Of a stretch of DNA of 29,041 nt, positions 1 through 5,768 are shown piece after piece; within the stretch, counting starts at the first letter, position 1; every line of letters starts with the position of its first letter. The notes below the pieces were generated by a model that searched no databases, had not been told where the DNA came from, and worked only from the letters and a program-made list of their open reading frames with translations. The translations under genes and the position numbers were made by a program. The DNA comes from a virus. The stretch covers positions 1 to 29,041 of the IMG/VR virus record IMGVR_UViG_3300036766_000162, one strand, 5' to 3'.

Positions 1-2
1 AA

Positions 3-137
3 ACCGCCGTCCTCTACGAGATCGCAAAGGCAAAGGTAACAACGATCAAGCCCCACCGGGGGGAAAAGTACGCTTTCAAGGTCGTCACAATCAAAGAAGT
101 AAGGGAATCTGCCGAGTTTATTTGGATATTGACCTAG
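3..137 (+). CDS. C-terminal end of an unknown protein (partial)
   Basis: An open frame runs in from the left edge and ends at a TAG at 135-137, giving 44 residues with a mixed charged/hydrophobic composition (it ends in FIWILT). The other two + frames hit stops at 37-39 or continue only into the promoter region. No domain is recognisable in so short a piece. It lies just upstream of the first promoter and is presumably the last gene of an upstream operon. The frame choice is an inference from composition only. Confidence 0.4.
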   Translation, partial: TAVLYEIAKAKVTTIKPHRGEKYAFKVVTIKEVRESAEFIWILT

Positions 138-147
138 TTTATACTAC

Positions 148-176
148 TTGACACGAGGACGGAGAGCTTTTAGACT
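148..176 (+). promoter_or_regulatory. sigma70-like promoter, leaderless start
   Basis: TTGACA at 148-153, a 17-base spacer and TAGACT at 171-176. The ATG of the HTH gene begins six bases later at 183, so the expected transcription start coincides with the start codon. A perfect 8-bp dyad (ACGGAGAG at 159-166, CTCTCCGT at 175-182) covers the spacer and -10 and ends at the base before ATG. Confidence 0.75.
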
Positions 177-182
177 CTCCGT
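159..182. repeat. operator-like inverted repeat over the promoter
   Basis: ACGGAGAG (159-166) and CTCTCCGT (175-182) are exact reverse complements separated by eight bases. The dyad overlaps the spacer and -10 of the first promoter. Because transcription is expected to begin at about 183, the dyad would not be transcribed, so it fits a DNA operator better than an RNA hairpin. The gene just downstream encodes a small HTH protein, so autoregulation is a reasonable guess. Confidence 0.55.
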
Positions 183-377
183 ATGACCCTCGACTACATT
201 CTATCAAATCCCAGCCAATCTTTCTCGTCTATAGATCTTGCCAAAGCGTTAAGGGTAGATCCTGTGAGTATTCGTCGGCGATTGGAGTCTGGAGTTCTCA
301 AGGGTGAATATGTTGCCGGACGGTGGATCATTCGGGGAGAGTGGATTAGTAATTACCTCTCCAAACAAAATGAGTGA
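183..377 (+). CDS. small helix-turn-helix DNA-binding protein (excisionase/MerR-like)
   Basis: 64 residues. The central part (about residues 17-60) reads as a winged-helix/excisionase-type HTH: SIDLAKALRVDPVSIRRRLE provides the two helices, followed by a GxxxGRWIIRGEWISNYL wing and last helix typical of helix_turn_helix_17 proteins. The start is fixed by the promoter, whose -10 ends six bases before this ATG. The stop overlaps the start of the replication initiator gene by eight bases, so the two are probably translated together. Likely roles are transcription control of the early block or an accessory origin-binding protein; there is no integrase nearby to support a true excisionase. Confidence 0.75.
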   Translation: MTLDYILSNPSQSFSSIDLAKALRVDPVSIRRRLESGVLKGEYVAGRWIIRGEWISNYLSKQNE

Positions 378-948
378 CGGTTGGATAAAAATTCATAGGA
401 AAATGAGGAAAAATCCTATTTACGGGAATCCTATTTCTCTGAAGATATGGATTGAGTGTTTGTTTGCTGCTACCCACGTGGATATAAAAATTGATTATTG
501 CGGAAAAGAAACTGTTTTGAAAAAGGGTTGGTTTGTGTTCGGCCGTTTAGAATGGGCAAAAAGACTAAAGATACCAGCAAGCACAATAAATGACTGGATT
601 TGCAAATTAGTTGATAGGGGGATGATTTCCCGACAGGTAACCCGACAGGGCAAATCAACCATTTTCGAGGTCAAAAATTGGGAAAAATATCAAGAACCCG
701 ACAGGTCTGGTGACAGCAAGGTGACAGCTGGCCGACAGCTGGCCGACACTAACAATAATTACAAGAATTACAAGAAAGATACATATGGGAAAAATCCCAT
801 TAGAGAAGACCCCGATTATGTCAAACTGAAAGCCCTAGACTTGACTACCGATCACGGGTCTAGACTTCAACCAGCCCTGCTAGATAAGCTTAACCGCCGT
901 TACCCCCTGTACCGTTTTGAAAAAGAATGGAATGATCTTAAAATATGA
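370..948 (+). CDS. phage replication initiator / replisome organiser-like winged-helix protein
   Basis: 192 residues from the ATG at 370, which overlaps the upstream stop; a longer in-frame start at 304 would lie inside the HTH gene and is less likely. The N-terminus (GWIKIHRKMRKNPIY, then a KKGWFVFGR segment) and a winged helix at about residues 53-108 (WAKRLKIPASTINDWICKL, ending VKNWEKYQ) match the N-terminal domain of phage DnaD/RepO-like replication proteins. The family binds origin repeats and loads the helicase. Residues 109-145 form a low-complexity linker whose DNA carries phased repeats and then an AT-rich stretch. The C-terminal helicase-loader-type domain is short, and no DnaD motif is obvious. 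Confidence 0.75.
   Translation: MSDGWIKIHRKMRKNPIYGNPISLKIWIECLFAATHVDIKIDYCGKETVLKKGWFVFGRLEWAKRLKIPASTINDWICKLVDRGMISRQVTRQGKSTIFEVKNWEKYQEPDRSGDSKVTAGRQLADTNNNYKNYKKDTYGKNPIREDPDYVKLKALDLTTDHGSRLQPALLDKLNRRYPLYRFEKEWNDLKI
629..749 (+). repeat. iteron-like YGACAG repeats inside the initiator gene (candidate origin)
   Basis: CCCGACAGG occurs three times (629-637, 641-649, 697-705). The core YGACAG begins at 631, 643, 699, 711, 722 and 733, with a variant CGACAC at 744. Spacing within clusters is 11-12 bases, about one helical turn. The stretch just downstream (750-784) is AT-rich, and a 6-bp dyad ATGGGA/TCCCAT lies at 785-800. Iterons plus an AT-rich region inside the initiator gene is the lambda O arrangement. 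The same DNA encodes a low-complexity protein linker, which could also produce repeats. Confidence 0.5.
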
Positions 949-1190
949 TCTGCTACTACTGTCAGGATCTGGAAATCCCGGACTCTGAGAAAAAGGAAGC
1001 CGTTCTCGATACCTATTTCTGTTGTCTGGAACACCAATCTCTTTATCAGAAGAGAAATTACACCGGCGGAAAACGCGACGGCCACTCAAATCTCACCGTT
1101 CCCGAGATGCAGGCGAGATTAAAGGAGATGGGTAGGAAAGCACGCACAGTAACCGACGCTGAGGCTATTTTTGGAGGATCGGACAATTGA
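945..1190 (+). CDS. small Cys-rich protein, possible zinc binding
   Basis: 81 residues, overlapping the initiator stop by four bases. The N-terminus has CYYC (residues 3-6), then CCLEH at about 26-30, giving four Cys plus a His that could form a zinc knuckle or treble-clef. The C-terminal half is charged (EMQARLKEMGRKAR). It is reminiscent of small phage zinc-finger proteins, but no specific family is recognised. It is the last gene of the first operon; the next promoter follows 15 bases after the stop. Confidence 0.55.
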   Translation: MICYYCQDLEIPDSEKKEAVLDTYFCCLEHQSLYQKRNYTGGKRDGHSNLTVPEMQARLKEMGRKARTVTDAEAIFGGSDN

Positions 1191-1205
1191 AGCTTTAGGG
1201 TGACA

Positions 1206-1234
1206 TTGACAGGGTGGGGGTTAAGTGGCATACT
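1206..1234 (+). promoter_or_regulatory. sigma70-like promoter
   Basis: TTGACA at 1206-1211, a 17-base spacer and CATACT at 1229-1234. The expected start is about 1241, leaving a leader of about 43 bases to the ATG at 1284. The sequence after the -10 (TACTACTCTTAAGATG) resembles the leader of the next promoter (TACTACCATTTAAGATG at 1510-1526). Confidence 0.7.
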
Positions 1235-1283
1235 ACTCTTAAGATGAGGGGTAGGCTGTCCTCCTACTCCTTATCTCCTAAAT

Positions 1284-1484
1284 ATGGGAAAAGAAAATCT
1301 ATTCCACTGGCAAAGTAACGACGTCACGACCTCTAAGGCCACGGAGCTGTCGACTCTCTTGGGATATGACCGTCCCCAGAGTTACGGCAGTGTCGGCCCC
1401 AACATCTCCCGCGTCGTCCGGGCGGCCGTAAACTACCTCTATAAGCACCGTTTTGGCCTCAAAGTCAGCGACTTGACACAGTAG
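1284..1484 (+). CDS. small hypothetical protein
   Basis: 66 residues, not recognised. The sequence is plausible coding, ending in a basic/aromatic stretch (VVRAAVNYLYKHRFGLKVSDL) that could be a helix or DNA-contact region. It is monocistronic, sitting between two strong promoters; the -35 of the next promoter (1473) lies inside its last codons. No Shine-Dalgarno is present. A competing 24-codon frame starts at 1244 nearer the predicted transcription start, so the start here is the better composition-based choice rather than a certainty. Confidence 0.5.
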   Translation: MGKENLFHWQSNDVTTSKATELSTLLGYDRPQSYGSVGPNISRVVRAAVNYLYKHRFGLKVSDLTQ

Positions 1485-1501
1485 GCGACGTATGGCATAA
1501 T
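1473..1501 (+). promoter_or_regulatory. strong sigma70-like promoter
   Basis: TTGACA at 1473-1478, a 17-base spacer and CATAAT at 1496-1501. The expected start is near 1508, a leader of about 22 bases to the nuclease ATG at 1530. An ATG-TAA minimal start-stop at 1524-1529 lies directly before the gene start. Confidence 0.75.
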
Positions 1502-1529
1502 GGGGGTATTACTACCATTTAAGATGTAA

Positions 1530-2258
1530 ATGCCTACCACAATCACGCCCCAGGGCCACTCCATTATAAAAAAGGTCATCGACGGAACCCACTACTATTA
1601 CGTTGACGGCGAATTCTACCCAGCCGTTACCCGGATCCTCGACGTCGCCGGCCCCGTAGAGTACGGCCTCCGCGCCTACTTCAAAAACAACACTCCCGAG
1701 GATATCGAGGAGAAGTCCCGCGTCTCCCTTGAGAAAGGCTCTCTGGTTCACGATGCAATAGAGCAGTTACTCAATGGCGTTGTCCTCCCCCTCGACAACT
1801 ACGAGGATCCGATGAAGAAGCTGATCGTCCGCTTCTATGAGTGGTATCAAACTTTCAAACCGACCGACTATCTCACCGAACAGACTATCTTCTCCCTGAA
1901 GTTCAAATACGCCGGTACCTGCGATTTGGTTGCCACGATCGGCGACAAGCGTGTCCTAATTGATTTCAAGACCAACAAGAACGGCATCTACTTCAATAAC
2001 AAGCTCCAGGTTATGGCCTACAAGCAGGCTTATGAGGAAACGACCGGCGAGCACATCGACGAGTGCTATGTCTTGCGTCTTGGAAGCCAACACAAGGCGG
2101 GTTACGAATTCAAAGAAATAGACGACGCCTCAATCGACGATTTTATGCAGGTCTACAACACCTACATCACAATGAACGGCGGAAAGATCCCGGAGCCGCC
2201 GATGGTTGAGGACTATCCCAAAACCCTACAATTACCAATTATCAGCTTACGCAAATGA
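1530..2258 (+). CDS. PD-(D/E)XK exonuclease, Cas4/RecB-like
   Basis: 242 residues with the RecB/Cas4 nuclease motifs in order: KGSLVHDAIEQL (about 69-80, motif His74), the TEQTIF strand (117-122), AGTCDLVATIG (128-138, metal-binding Asp132), VLIDFKTNK (142-150, Asp145 and Lys147) and QVMAYKQAY (160-168, QxxxY). Such phage enzymes act in recombination or DNA end processing in the cytoplasm. No iron-sulphur cysteine cluster typical of Cas4 is seen, so it is nearer to single-domain PDDEXK_1 phage nucleases. It is followed by overlapping genes ending in the ssDNA-binding-like protein, which suits a replication/recombination operon. Confidence 0.85.
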   Translation: MPTTITPQGHSIIKKVIDGTHYYYVDGEFYPAVTRILDVAGPVEYGLRAYFKNNTPEDIEEKSRVSLEKGSLVHDAIEQLLNGVVLPLDNYEDPMKKLIVRFYEWYQTFKPTDYLTEQTIFSLKFKYAGTCDLVATIGDKRVLIDFKTNKNGIYFNNKLQVMAYKQAYEETTGEHIDECYVLRLGSQHKAGYEFKEIDDASIDDFMQVYNTYITMNGGKIPEPPMVEDYPKTLQLPIISLRK

Positions 2259-2659
2259 AGAAAGTAAGAAAAGGTGTCGAGAAAAAGTTCGACATGGTCA
2301 AAGTTCTCCAAAAACTTAATCTAACTGCCTCTCAGATCGGGGGCATTGTTGAAACCAGCACCGCTACGGTTCAAAGAATGGAAAAGTTCGACACTCTTGA
2401 TGAGTATCGTATGTACTGTAACAGAACCAACCTACGGCAAAAAATGAAAAGGGAGAGGGAACTGATGAATCAAGTACAACCGCCTACTGAAGTTGACGAA
2501 ATAGAGCAACCACTGCCGGTGATCAAGCCAGAAATGGACGATTTGGCAAAGTTGCTCGATACTCACAGCCAAACAGTCATTGCCTCTCTAAACGGAGTCA
2601 TTGCCCTGTTAAGATCAATCGAGTTCAACACTCGCAAAAAAGGATTATTTAATAATTAA
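2255..2659 (+). CDS. hypothetical protein with possible HTH and coiled-coil tail
   Basis: 134 residues, overlapping the nuclease stop by four bases (ATGA). Residues about 18-45 (LNLTASQIGGIVETSTATVQRME) look like a helix-turn-helix of the resolvase/transposase kind. The middle is Pro/Glu-rich, and the end (DLAKLLDTHSQTVIASLNGVIALLRSIEFN) is an amphipathic helix that could oligomerise. No family is named. Its position between nuclease and ssDNA-binding-like genes suggests a replication or recombination accessory role. Confidence 0.6.
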   Translation: MKKVRKGVEKKFDMVKVLQKLNLTASQIGGIVETSTATVQRMEKFDTLDEYRMYCNRTNLRQKMKRERELMNQVQPPTEVDEIEQPLPVIKPEMDDLAKLLDTHSQTVIASLNGVIALLRSIEFNTRKKGLFNN

Positions 2660-2664
2660 AATAA

Positions 2665-3147
2665 ATGCCCATAAAATCAATTGATCTGAAGACGTATATT
2701 AAGCCGTCTGATTACATTAAGTTCTCCCAAGGTGACACCACCCTCACCATTGTCAGCAAGGGAGGCGGGATGGCCAAGATCCACAGTATGAAAACCTCCA
2801 AAGGGTTTATCAATCTGGGCATCTGTACCGAGGACTCAACCTGTGAGCATTGTAAGAAAGGCTACGAAGCTAAACTCAAGTGGATCTGGGTCGTTTACTG
2901 GAAAGAAAAGAAAGCTGTCCGCCTCTTGGAGGCTGGTACTCAAATAGGCGATGGAATTTGTCAAGTTACCCAAAAGGGCGGCCTGGAGGACTTTACCTCC
3001 AATGACTACATCATCACCGCGACCGGCGAGGGGTTTGGTAGCCGGAAGTACAGCGTTCGCTTGGGGGGAAAGGTTAGCCTTACTCCCGAGGATGAGGCGA
3101 TAATCGGCCCGGCAAAGGATTATTTAATTAAGAAACACCTAAAATGA
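2665..3147 (+). CDS. single-stranded DNA-binding-like protein with zinc motif
   Basis: 160 residues. The core layout resembles the T4 gp32-type ssDNA-binding fold seen in many phages: a Cys/His cluster CTEDSTCEHC (about residues 52-61) followed by KGYEAKLKWIWVVYW and a KAVRLLEAG strand. The expected product coats ssDNA during replication and recombination. It has no acidic tail, so partner binding would differ from T4. It sits five bases after the preceding gene with no Shine-Dalgarno. The assignment rests on motif layout, not a database match. Confidence 0.6.
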   Translation: MPIKSIDLKTYIKPSDYIKFSQGDTTLTIVSKGGGMAKIHSMKTSKGFINLGICTEDSTCEHCKKGYEAKLKWIWVVYWKEKKAVRLLEAGTQIGDGICQVTQKGGLEDFTSNDYIITATGEGFGSRKYSVRLGGKVSLTPEDEAIIGPAKDYLIKKHLK

Positions 3148-3437
3148 CAGAAAAAGTAAAGATGGGGGACTTGGTGAGCGACTCGATTACAGGTTACAAG
3201 GGGACTTGTATCGCGATTATGAACCATATTAACGGTTGCCGGAGGATTGGCATTCAGGGTGTAGAGCGCGACCAGAACAACCTCCCTGTTGAGCTTTACT
3301 GGGTTGACGAGACTACCGTGTCGGTAGAGAAAAAGCAGGTTAAGAAAACCGAGCAGGCGAAGACGGGCGGAATCAGTGGTGTCTTAAGGCTAAATGACGT
3401 TCCTAATCTTCCCAAAAACTGGGGCAAACTAAGGTAA
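3144..3437 (+). CDS. conserved small phage protein of unknown function
   Basis: 97 residues, four-base overlap with the upstream stop. The N-terminal part (GDLVSDSITGYKGTCIAIMNHINGCRRIGIQ) followed by YWVDETTV is a recurrent small phage protein pattern: an SH3-like beta domain with the motif D-x-VTG-x-KG and an NGC-R turn. Function is unknown. The C-terminal 35 residues are a basic, probably flexible extension. Confidence 0.65.
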   Translation: MTEKVKMGDLVSDSITGYKGTCIAIMNHINGCRRIGIQGVERDQNNLPVELYWVDETTVSVEKKQVKKTEQAKTGGISGVLRLNDVPNLPKNWGKLR

Positions 3438-4109
3438 ATGACCAGTCTAACGGCCCTCATCAGAATATCTCCTAAAATGCCGATGTCGGGCCAGCCCCCG
3501 TTCTTCACCGACAAATTTACGTTGGTCAACGCCTGTCACCTATCGTTCTTCTCCGCTGGCGACTGTGATCGTCACTACTTCCTCGATAACTGCCCGGTTG
3601 AATGGGACAAGCACTTCGAGTTTGCCGGCACCGTCCACCGAGGGATATGGGGAAAGCTGGAGAGTTTACACAACGTTTTCGACTTTGCCCGTAACCTGTC
3701 GGGTGACCTCCTTTTCTTGGAGGACGATTACCTTTGGCGCCCGGGGACGCTCCCTACCCTTGTTGAGGGTTTGGATCGCTTTGGCATGGTTTCTCCCTAT
3801 GATCACCCGGACTTCTACCACAAGGAGGGAATTACCTGTACTGAGGTCTACCGCCTTGGGGATCACCTCTGGCGCTGGTGTCCGACCAATACCCACACCT
3901 TTGCCGTCCGATCGGATATCCTCCGCGAGCACTTTGACGCGTTCCGTAACAACAATCTCCACGATTGGCAGATGTTCACCGAGCTCCAGATAGAGGGTGT
4001 GAGGCTCTATACGCCCCTCCTGTCGCTTGCTACCCACTTAGTTGAGGGAAAGCTGGCTTTAGGGGTAGATTGGGCTAAAGTCGCCGGGGGACTTGACTTT
4101 GGGAGTTAG
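3438..4109 (+). CDS. glycosyltransferase-like protein (GT-A fold)
   Basis: 223 residues. LLFLEDDYLWRPG at about 91-103 is the metal/nucleotide-sugar DxD region of a GT-A glycosyltransferase (E95 D96 D97), preceded by a helical segment and followed by a plausible acceptor region (HLWRWCPTNTHTFAVRSDIL). It starts one base after the preceding stop. Likely activity is transfer of a sugar from an activated donor to protein, DNA or cell-surface glycan. It is the first of four glycosyltransferases in the window and the only one in the early block. Its end overlaps the spacer of the next promoter. Confidence 0.7.
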   Translation: MTSLTALIRISPKMPMSGQPPFFTDKFTLVNACHLSFFSAGDCDRHYFLDNCPVEWDKHFEFAGTVHRGIWGKLESLHNVFDFARNLSGDLLFLEDDYLWRPGTLPTLVEGLDRFGMVSPYDHPDFYHKEGITCTEVYRLGDHLWRWCPTNTHTFAVRSDILREHFDAFRNNNLHDWQMFTELQIEGVRLYTPLLSLATHLVEGKLALGVDWAKVAGGLDFGS

Positions 4110-4122
4110 GTGGGACTATAAT
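4093..4122 (+). promoter_or_regulatory. sigma70-like promoter with consensus -10
   Basis: TTGACT at 4093-4098, an 18-base spacer and TATAAT at 4117-4122. The -35 lies within the last codons of the glycosyltransferase gene. A leader of about 43 bases runs to the ATG at 4172 and includes a small GAGC/GCTC hairpin. Confidence 0.75.
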
Positions 4123-4171
4123 ACGTCACAAGAGCTAATTCAGGCTCGGTACCTTAAGGAATTCAACCACT

Positions 4172-4384
4172 ATGGCTGATCCAACTCCTGCCGACTTCGG
4201 GGCAGACCACATCACCTCCGAGTCCACGCCTGATGGCGGTACTCACTCCACGGCCTATTCCGATACCGGCGGTCAGGTGTCTTGGAACACCGACAAGCAG
4301 GGCAACTATCAGGACGGCTCCGTCCATATGTCTGACCGCAATGACGGCCCAGACAATACGGACAATCCGAGCGTCTGGTGGTAG
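4172..4384 (+). CDS. small acidic low-complexity protein
   Basis: 70 residues, rich in Asp, Thr, Gly, Ser and Asn, with no hydrophobic core and a C-terminal VWW. It has its own strong promoter. An AAGGA lies 13 bases before the ATG, rather far for a ribosome-binding site. The composition suggests an unstructured or beta-type secreted or virion-associated peptide, or a nucleic-acid mimic; none of these can be decided. A structured RNA candidate follows directly. Confidence 0.5.
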   Translation: MADPTPADFGADHITSESTPDGGTHSTAYSDTGGQVSWNTDKQGNYQDGSVHMSDRNDGPDNTDNPSVWW

Positions 4385-4389
4385 CCGAC

Positions 4390-4520
4390 GGGGGGCTTAA
4401 CCGCCCCCCAAACCTATGGGGGTGAAGCGTCTAGGGCAGACGACTGGCCGCAAGGCTGGGGATAGCCACGCGCAAGCGTGAGAACCCTGCTCATACTCAA
4501 GTTATGACACCCCCGTCATA
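4390..4520 (+). ncRNA. candidate structured RNA with GCAA tetraloops and pseudoknots
   Basis: Helices visible by pairing: GGGGGGC 4390-4396 with GCCCCCC 4403-4409; CGTCT 4428-4432 with AGACG 4438-4442; TGGCC 4445-4449 with GGCTG 4454-4458, closed by GCAA; CACGC 4467-4471 with GCGTG 4476-4480, closed by GCAA; TATGAC 4503-4508 with GTCATA 4515-4520. The loop ACCCCC (4509-4514) is complementary to GGGGGT (4418-4423), and the loop AGGG (4433-4436) to CCCT (4485-4488), giving two possible pseudoknots. It is not coding in any convincing frame. The first hairpin has no U-run after it, so it is not a standard terminator. It matches no family I can name. Confidence 0.55.
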
Positions 4521-4539
4521 TTTAGCCTCAAACCCGAGC

Positions 4540-4568
4540 TTGACTTACCCCACTAATGGGAGTATAAT
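4540..4568 (+). promoter_or_regulatory. strong sigma70-like promoter
   Basis: TTGACT at 4540-4545, a 17-base spacer and TATAAT at 4563-4568. A short dyad CCCA/TGGG (4549-4552, 4557-4560) sits in the spacer. The leader to ATG 4592 is about 17 bases. It probably drives the operon of small genes from 4592 onwards. Confidence 0.8.
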
Positions 4569-4591
4569 GGGCTACAATTATCAAATAGTAG

Positions 4592-4834
4592 ATGTATATG
4601 ACTTCCAAAACAAACTACATAGAAAAGGCTCTAAATGTCTTTAACGCCACAGGTAAGGCTATCTGCCCGGATTGTGGTATTGGTATGGTAGAGCTTGACG
4701 CCCGCGACAACGGCGACGATGACTACAACGTTTATCATTTATTGGAGTGCCCCACGTGTCTTATCCAGATCGAGTTGGACGGTCACTACGACGATCCGAC
4801 CGATATGGACGACGACTCCGGGGACGAGCAATAA
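4592..4834 (+). CDS. small zinc-ribbon protein
   Basis: 80 residues. CPDC (about residues 25-28) and CPTC (about 53-56) form a four-cysteine zinc ribbon separated by an acidic loop; the C-terminus is strongly acidic (DDPTDMDDDSGDEQ). Function is unknown. Acidic zinc-ribbon peptides in phages often act as transcription or host-takeover factors, but nothing here proves that. A second ATG two codons in (4598) could also start it. First gene of its operon. Confidence 0.65.
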   Translation: MYMTSKTNYIEKALNVFNATGKAICPDCGIGMVELDARDNGDDDYNVYHLLECPTCLIQIELDGHYDDPTDMDDDSGDEQ

Positions 4835-4835
4835 T

Positions 4836-5012
4836 ATGAGAACAATCGATGAAATGCGCCGGGACACATTTAGAGACTTGATTACCGCCTGTATCAAGGC
4901 CACCGATCTCACCCTTGACCAATGCCTCGATGAGCTAAACAAGCTGGTCTACGACTTTGATAAAGTGGCTAATGTTAAGAAATTACTGAAAAACGCCAAT
5001 GACAAACATTAA
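4836..5012 (+). CDS. small helical hypothetical protein
   Basis: 58 residues from the ATG at 4836, one base after the preceding stop; the longer frame to the left is a shadow of the zinc-ribbon gene. The sequence is charged and predicted helical (DEMRRDTFRDLITACIKATDLTLDQCLDELNKLV). No family is recognised. It overlaps the start of the membrane peptide gene by 14 bases. Confidence 0.6.
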   Translation: MRTIDEMRRDTFRDLITACIKATDLTLDQCLDELNKLVYDFDKVANVKKLLKNANDKH

Positions 5013-5130
5013 AATTATTGTTTTCTGGTTACTCCTCCAAGTTGTCGAGTGGATCGCCGGAGCCGTTACCCTACTCTTTATCGTCCTCTTGATTACTTGG
5101 GCGTTACGAGTTATCACCCTCACCCTGTGA
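4999..5130 (+). CDS. 43-residue membrane peptide
   Basis: ATG at 4999, stop TGA at 5128-5130. After a short MTNIK start the peptide is almost continuously hydrophobic (IIVFWLLLQVVEWIAGAVTL then LFIVLLITWAL), enough for one long or two short transmembrane helices. It overlaps the gene before it by 14 bases and the gene after it by four (GTGA), which supports real translation. It could be a small holin-like, superinfection or membrane-anchoring protein; there is no lysis cassette here to favour holin. Confidence 0.6.
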   Translation: MTNIKIIVFWLLLQVVEWIAGAVTLLFIVLLITWALRVITLTL

Positions 5131-5363
5131 ACGAGTACCGCACCAAGGACTTTGATACCGCCGTCGTCCTCCTTACCTACGGCTTGAAGATTGTCCGGGT
5201 CGAGTCTGATCCAAACGGCCGGACGCGTTACTTCGTCTTTGACGCTACCGACAATAGCACAGAGAATATCCTGACCGATTACTACTCTGGAGTTTTCACG
5301 GCGTCAGTGAGAGAGGTCTTAGCTAACGTTAAACTATTAAAAAGTATGATCTTCAATCAATGA
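5127..5363 (+). CDS. DUF5659-like small protein
   Basis: 78 residues from a GTG at 5127 that overlaps the membrane peptide stop (GTGA). An upstream in-frame ATG at 5049 lies wholly inside the membrane peptide gene and is rejected. The pattern KDFDTAVVLLTYGLKIVRVE, then RYFVFD, then ILTDYYSG and LANVKLLKSMIF matches the DUF5659 layout of small phage/plasmid proteins of unknown function. It overlaps the next gene by four bases. Confidence 0.65.
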   Translation: MNEYRTKDFDTAVVLLTYGLKIVRVESDPNGRTRYFVFDATDNSTENILTDYYSGVFTASVREVLANVKLLKSMIFNQ

Positions 5364-5758
5364 CAACTAATTGGACACTCCCTACGGCCGATGAGTACGG
5401 TGAGATAACCAACTCAAAGGCAACCTATAGGGCGATAGTCGAGAAGCTTTCTACCCAAAGAGCCGTCTTGGTTGGCTGGACTGAGGGAAGTTCTCACTTT
5501 GATATACTCTTTACGCTTAAACCAAGCTACTTTTCAGGTAATATTAAGGCCTGGCAGAGGGGTATGCGCCGGGACTACCTCTACGTTTCTATAATCGGGA
5601 TCGGATCCTTTGGTTTCAGTTACATCGGCCCTGAATTCTCTGACCCCAAATACTACGTTGAAAAGTTCGGCCATACCTTTGGGGCAACCGACAGACAATT
5701 GGCTACACTACTCAATGGTGTCAGATATGAACTGTATATGCAGGGAAAGGAGTTCTAA
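5360..5758 (+). CDS. hypothetical protein
   Basis: 132 residues, four-base overlap with the upstream stop. It has alternating beta-type segments (AVLVGWTEGSSHFDILFTL, YLYVSIIGIGSFGFSYIG) and no Cys or transmembrane helix. The family is not recognised. It lies within the small-gene operon directly before the candidate diversified protein gene. Confidence 0.6.
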   Translation: MTTNWTLPTADEYGEITNSKATYRAIVEKLSTQRAVLVGWTEGSSHFDILFTLKPSYFSGNIKAWQRGMRRDYLYVSIIGIGSFGFSYIGPEFSDPKYYVEKFGHTFGATDRQLATLLNGVRYELYMQGKEF

Positions 5759-5768
5759 AATTACCATC

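Noticed and set aside
304-369. Longer start for the replication initiator
   Set aside because: Lies inside the HTH gene; ATG 370 matches the family N-terminus and gives the usual overlap.
1244-1318. 24-codon frame right after the 1206 promoter
   Set aside because: Close to the predicted transcription start but overlaps the 1284 gene in another frame and has no recognisable content; kept only as an alternative.
4390-4409. G/C-run hairpin as an intrinsic terminator
   Set aside because: A strong stem but followed by AAACCTAT, no U-run; more likely part of the structured RNA.
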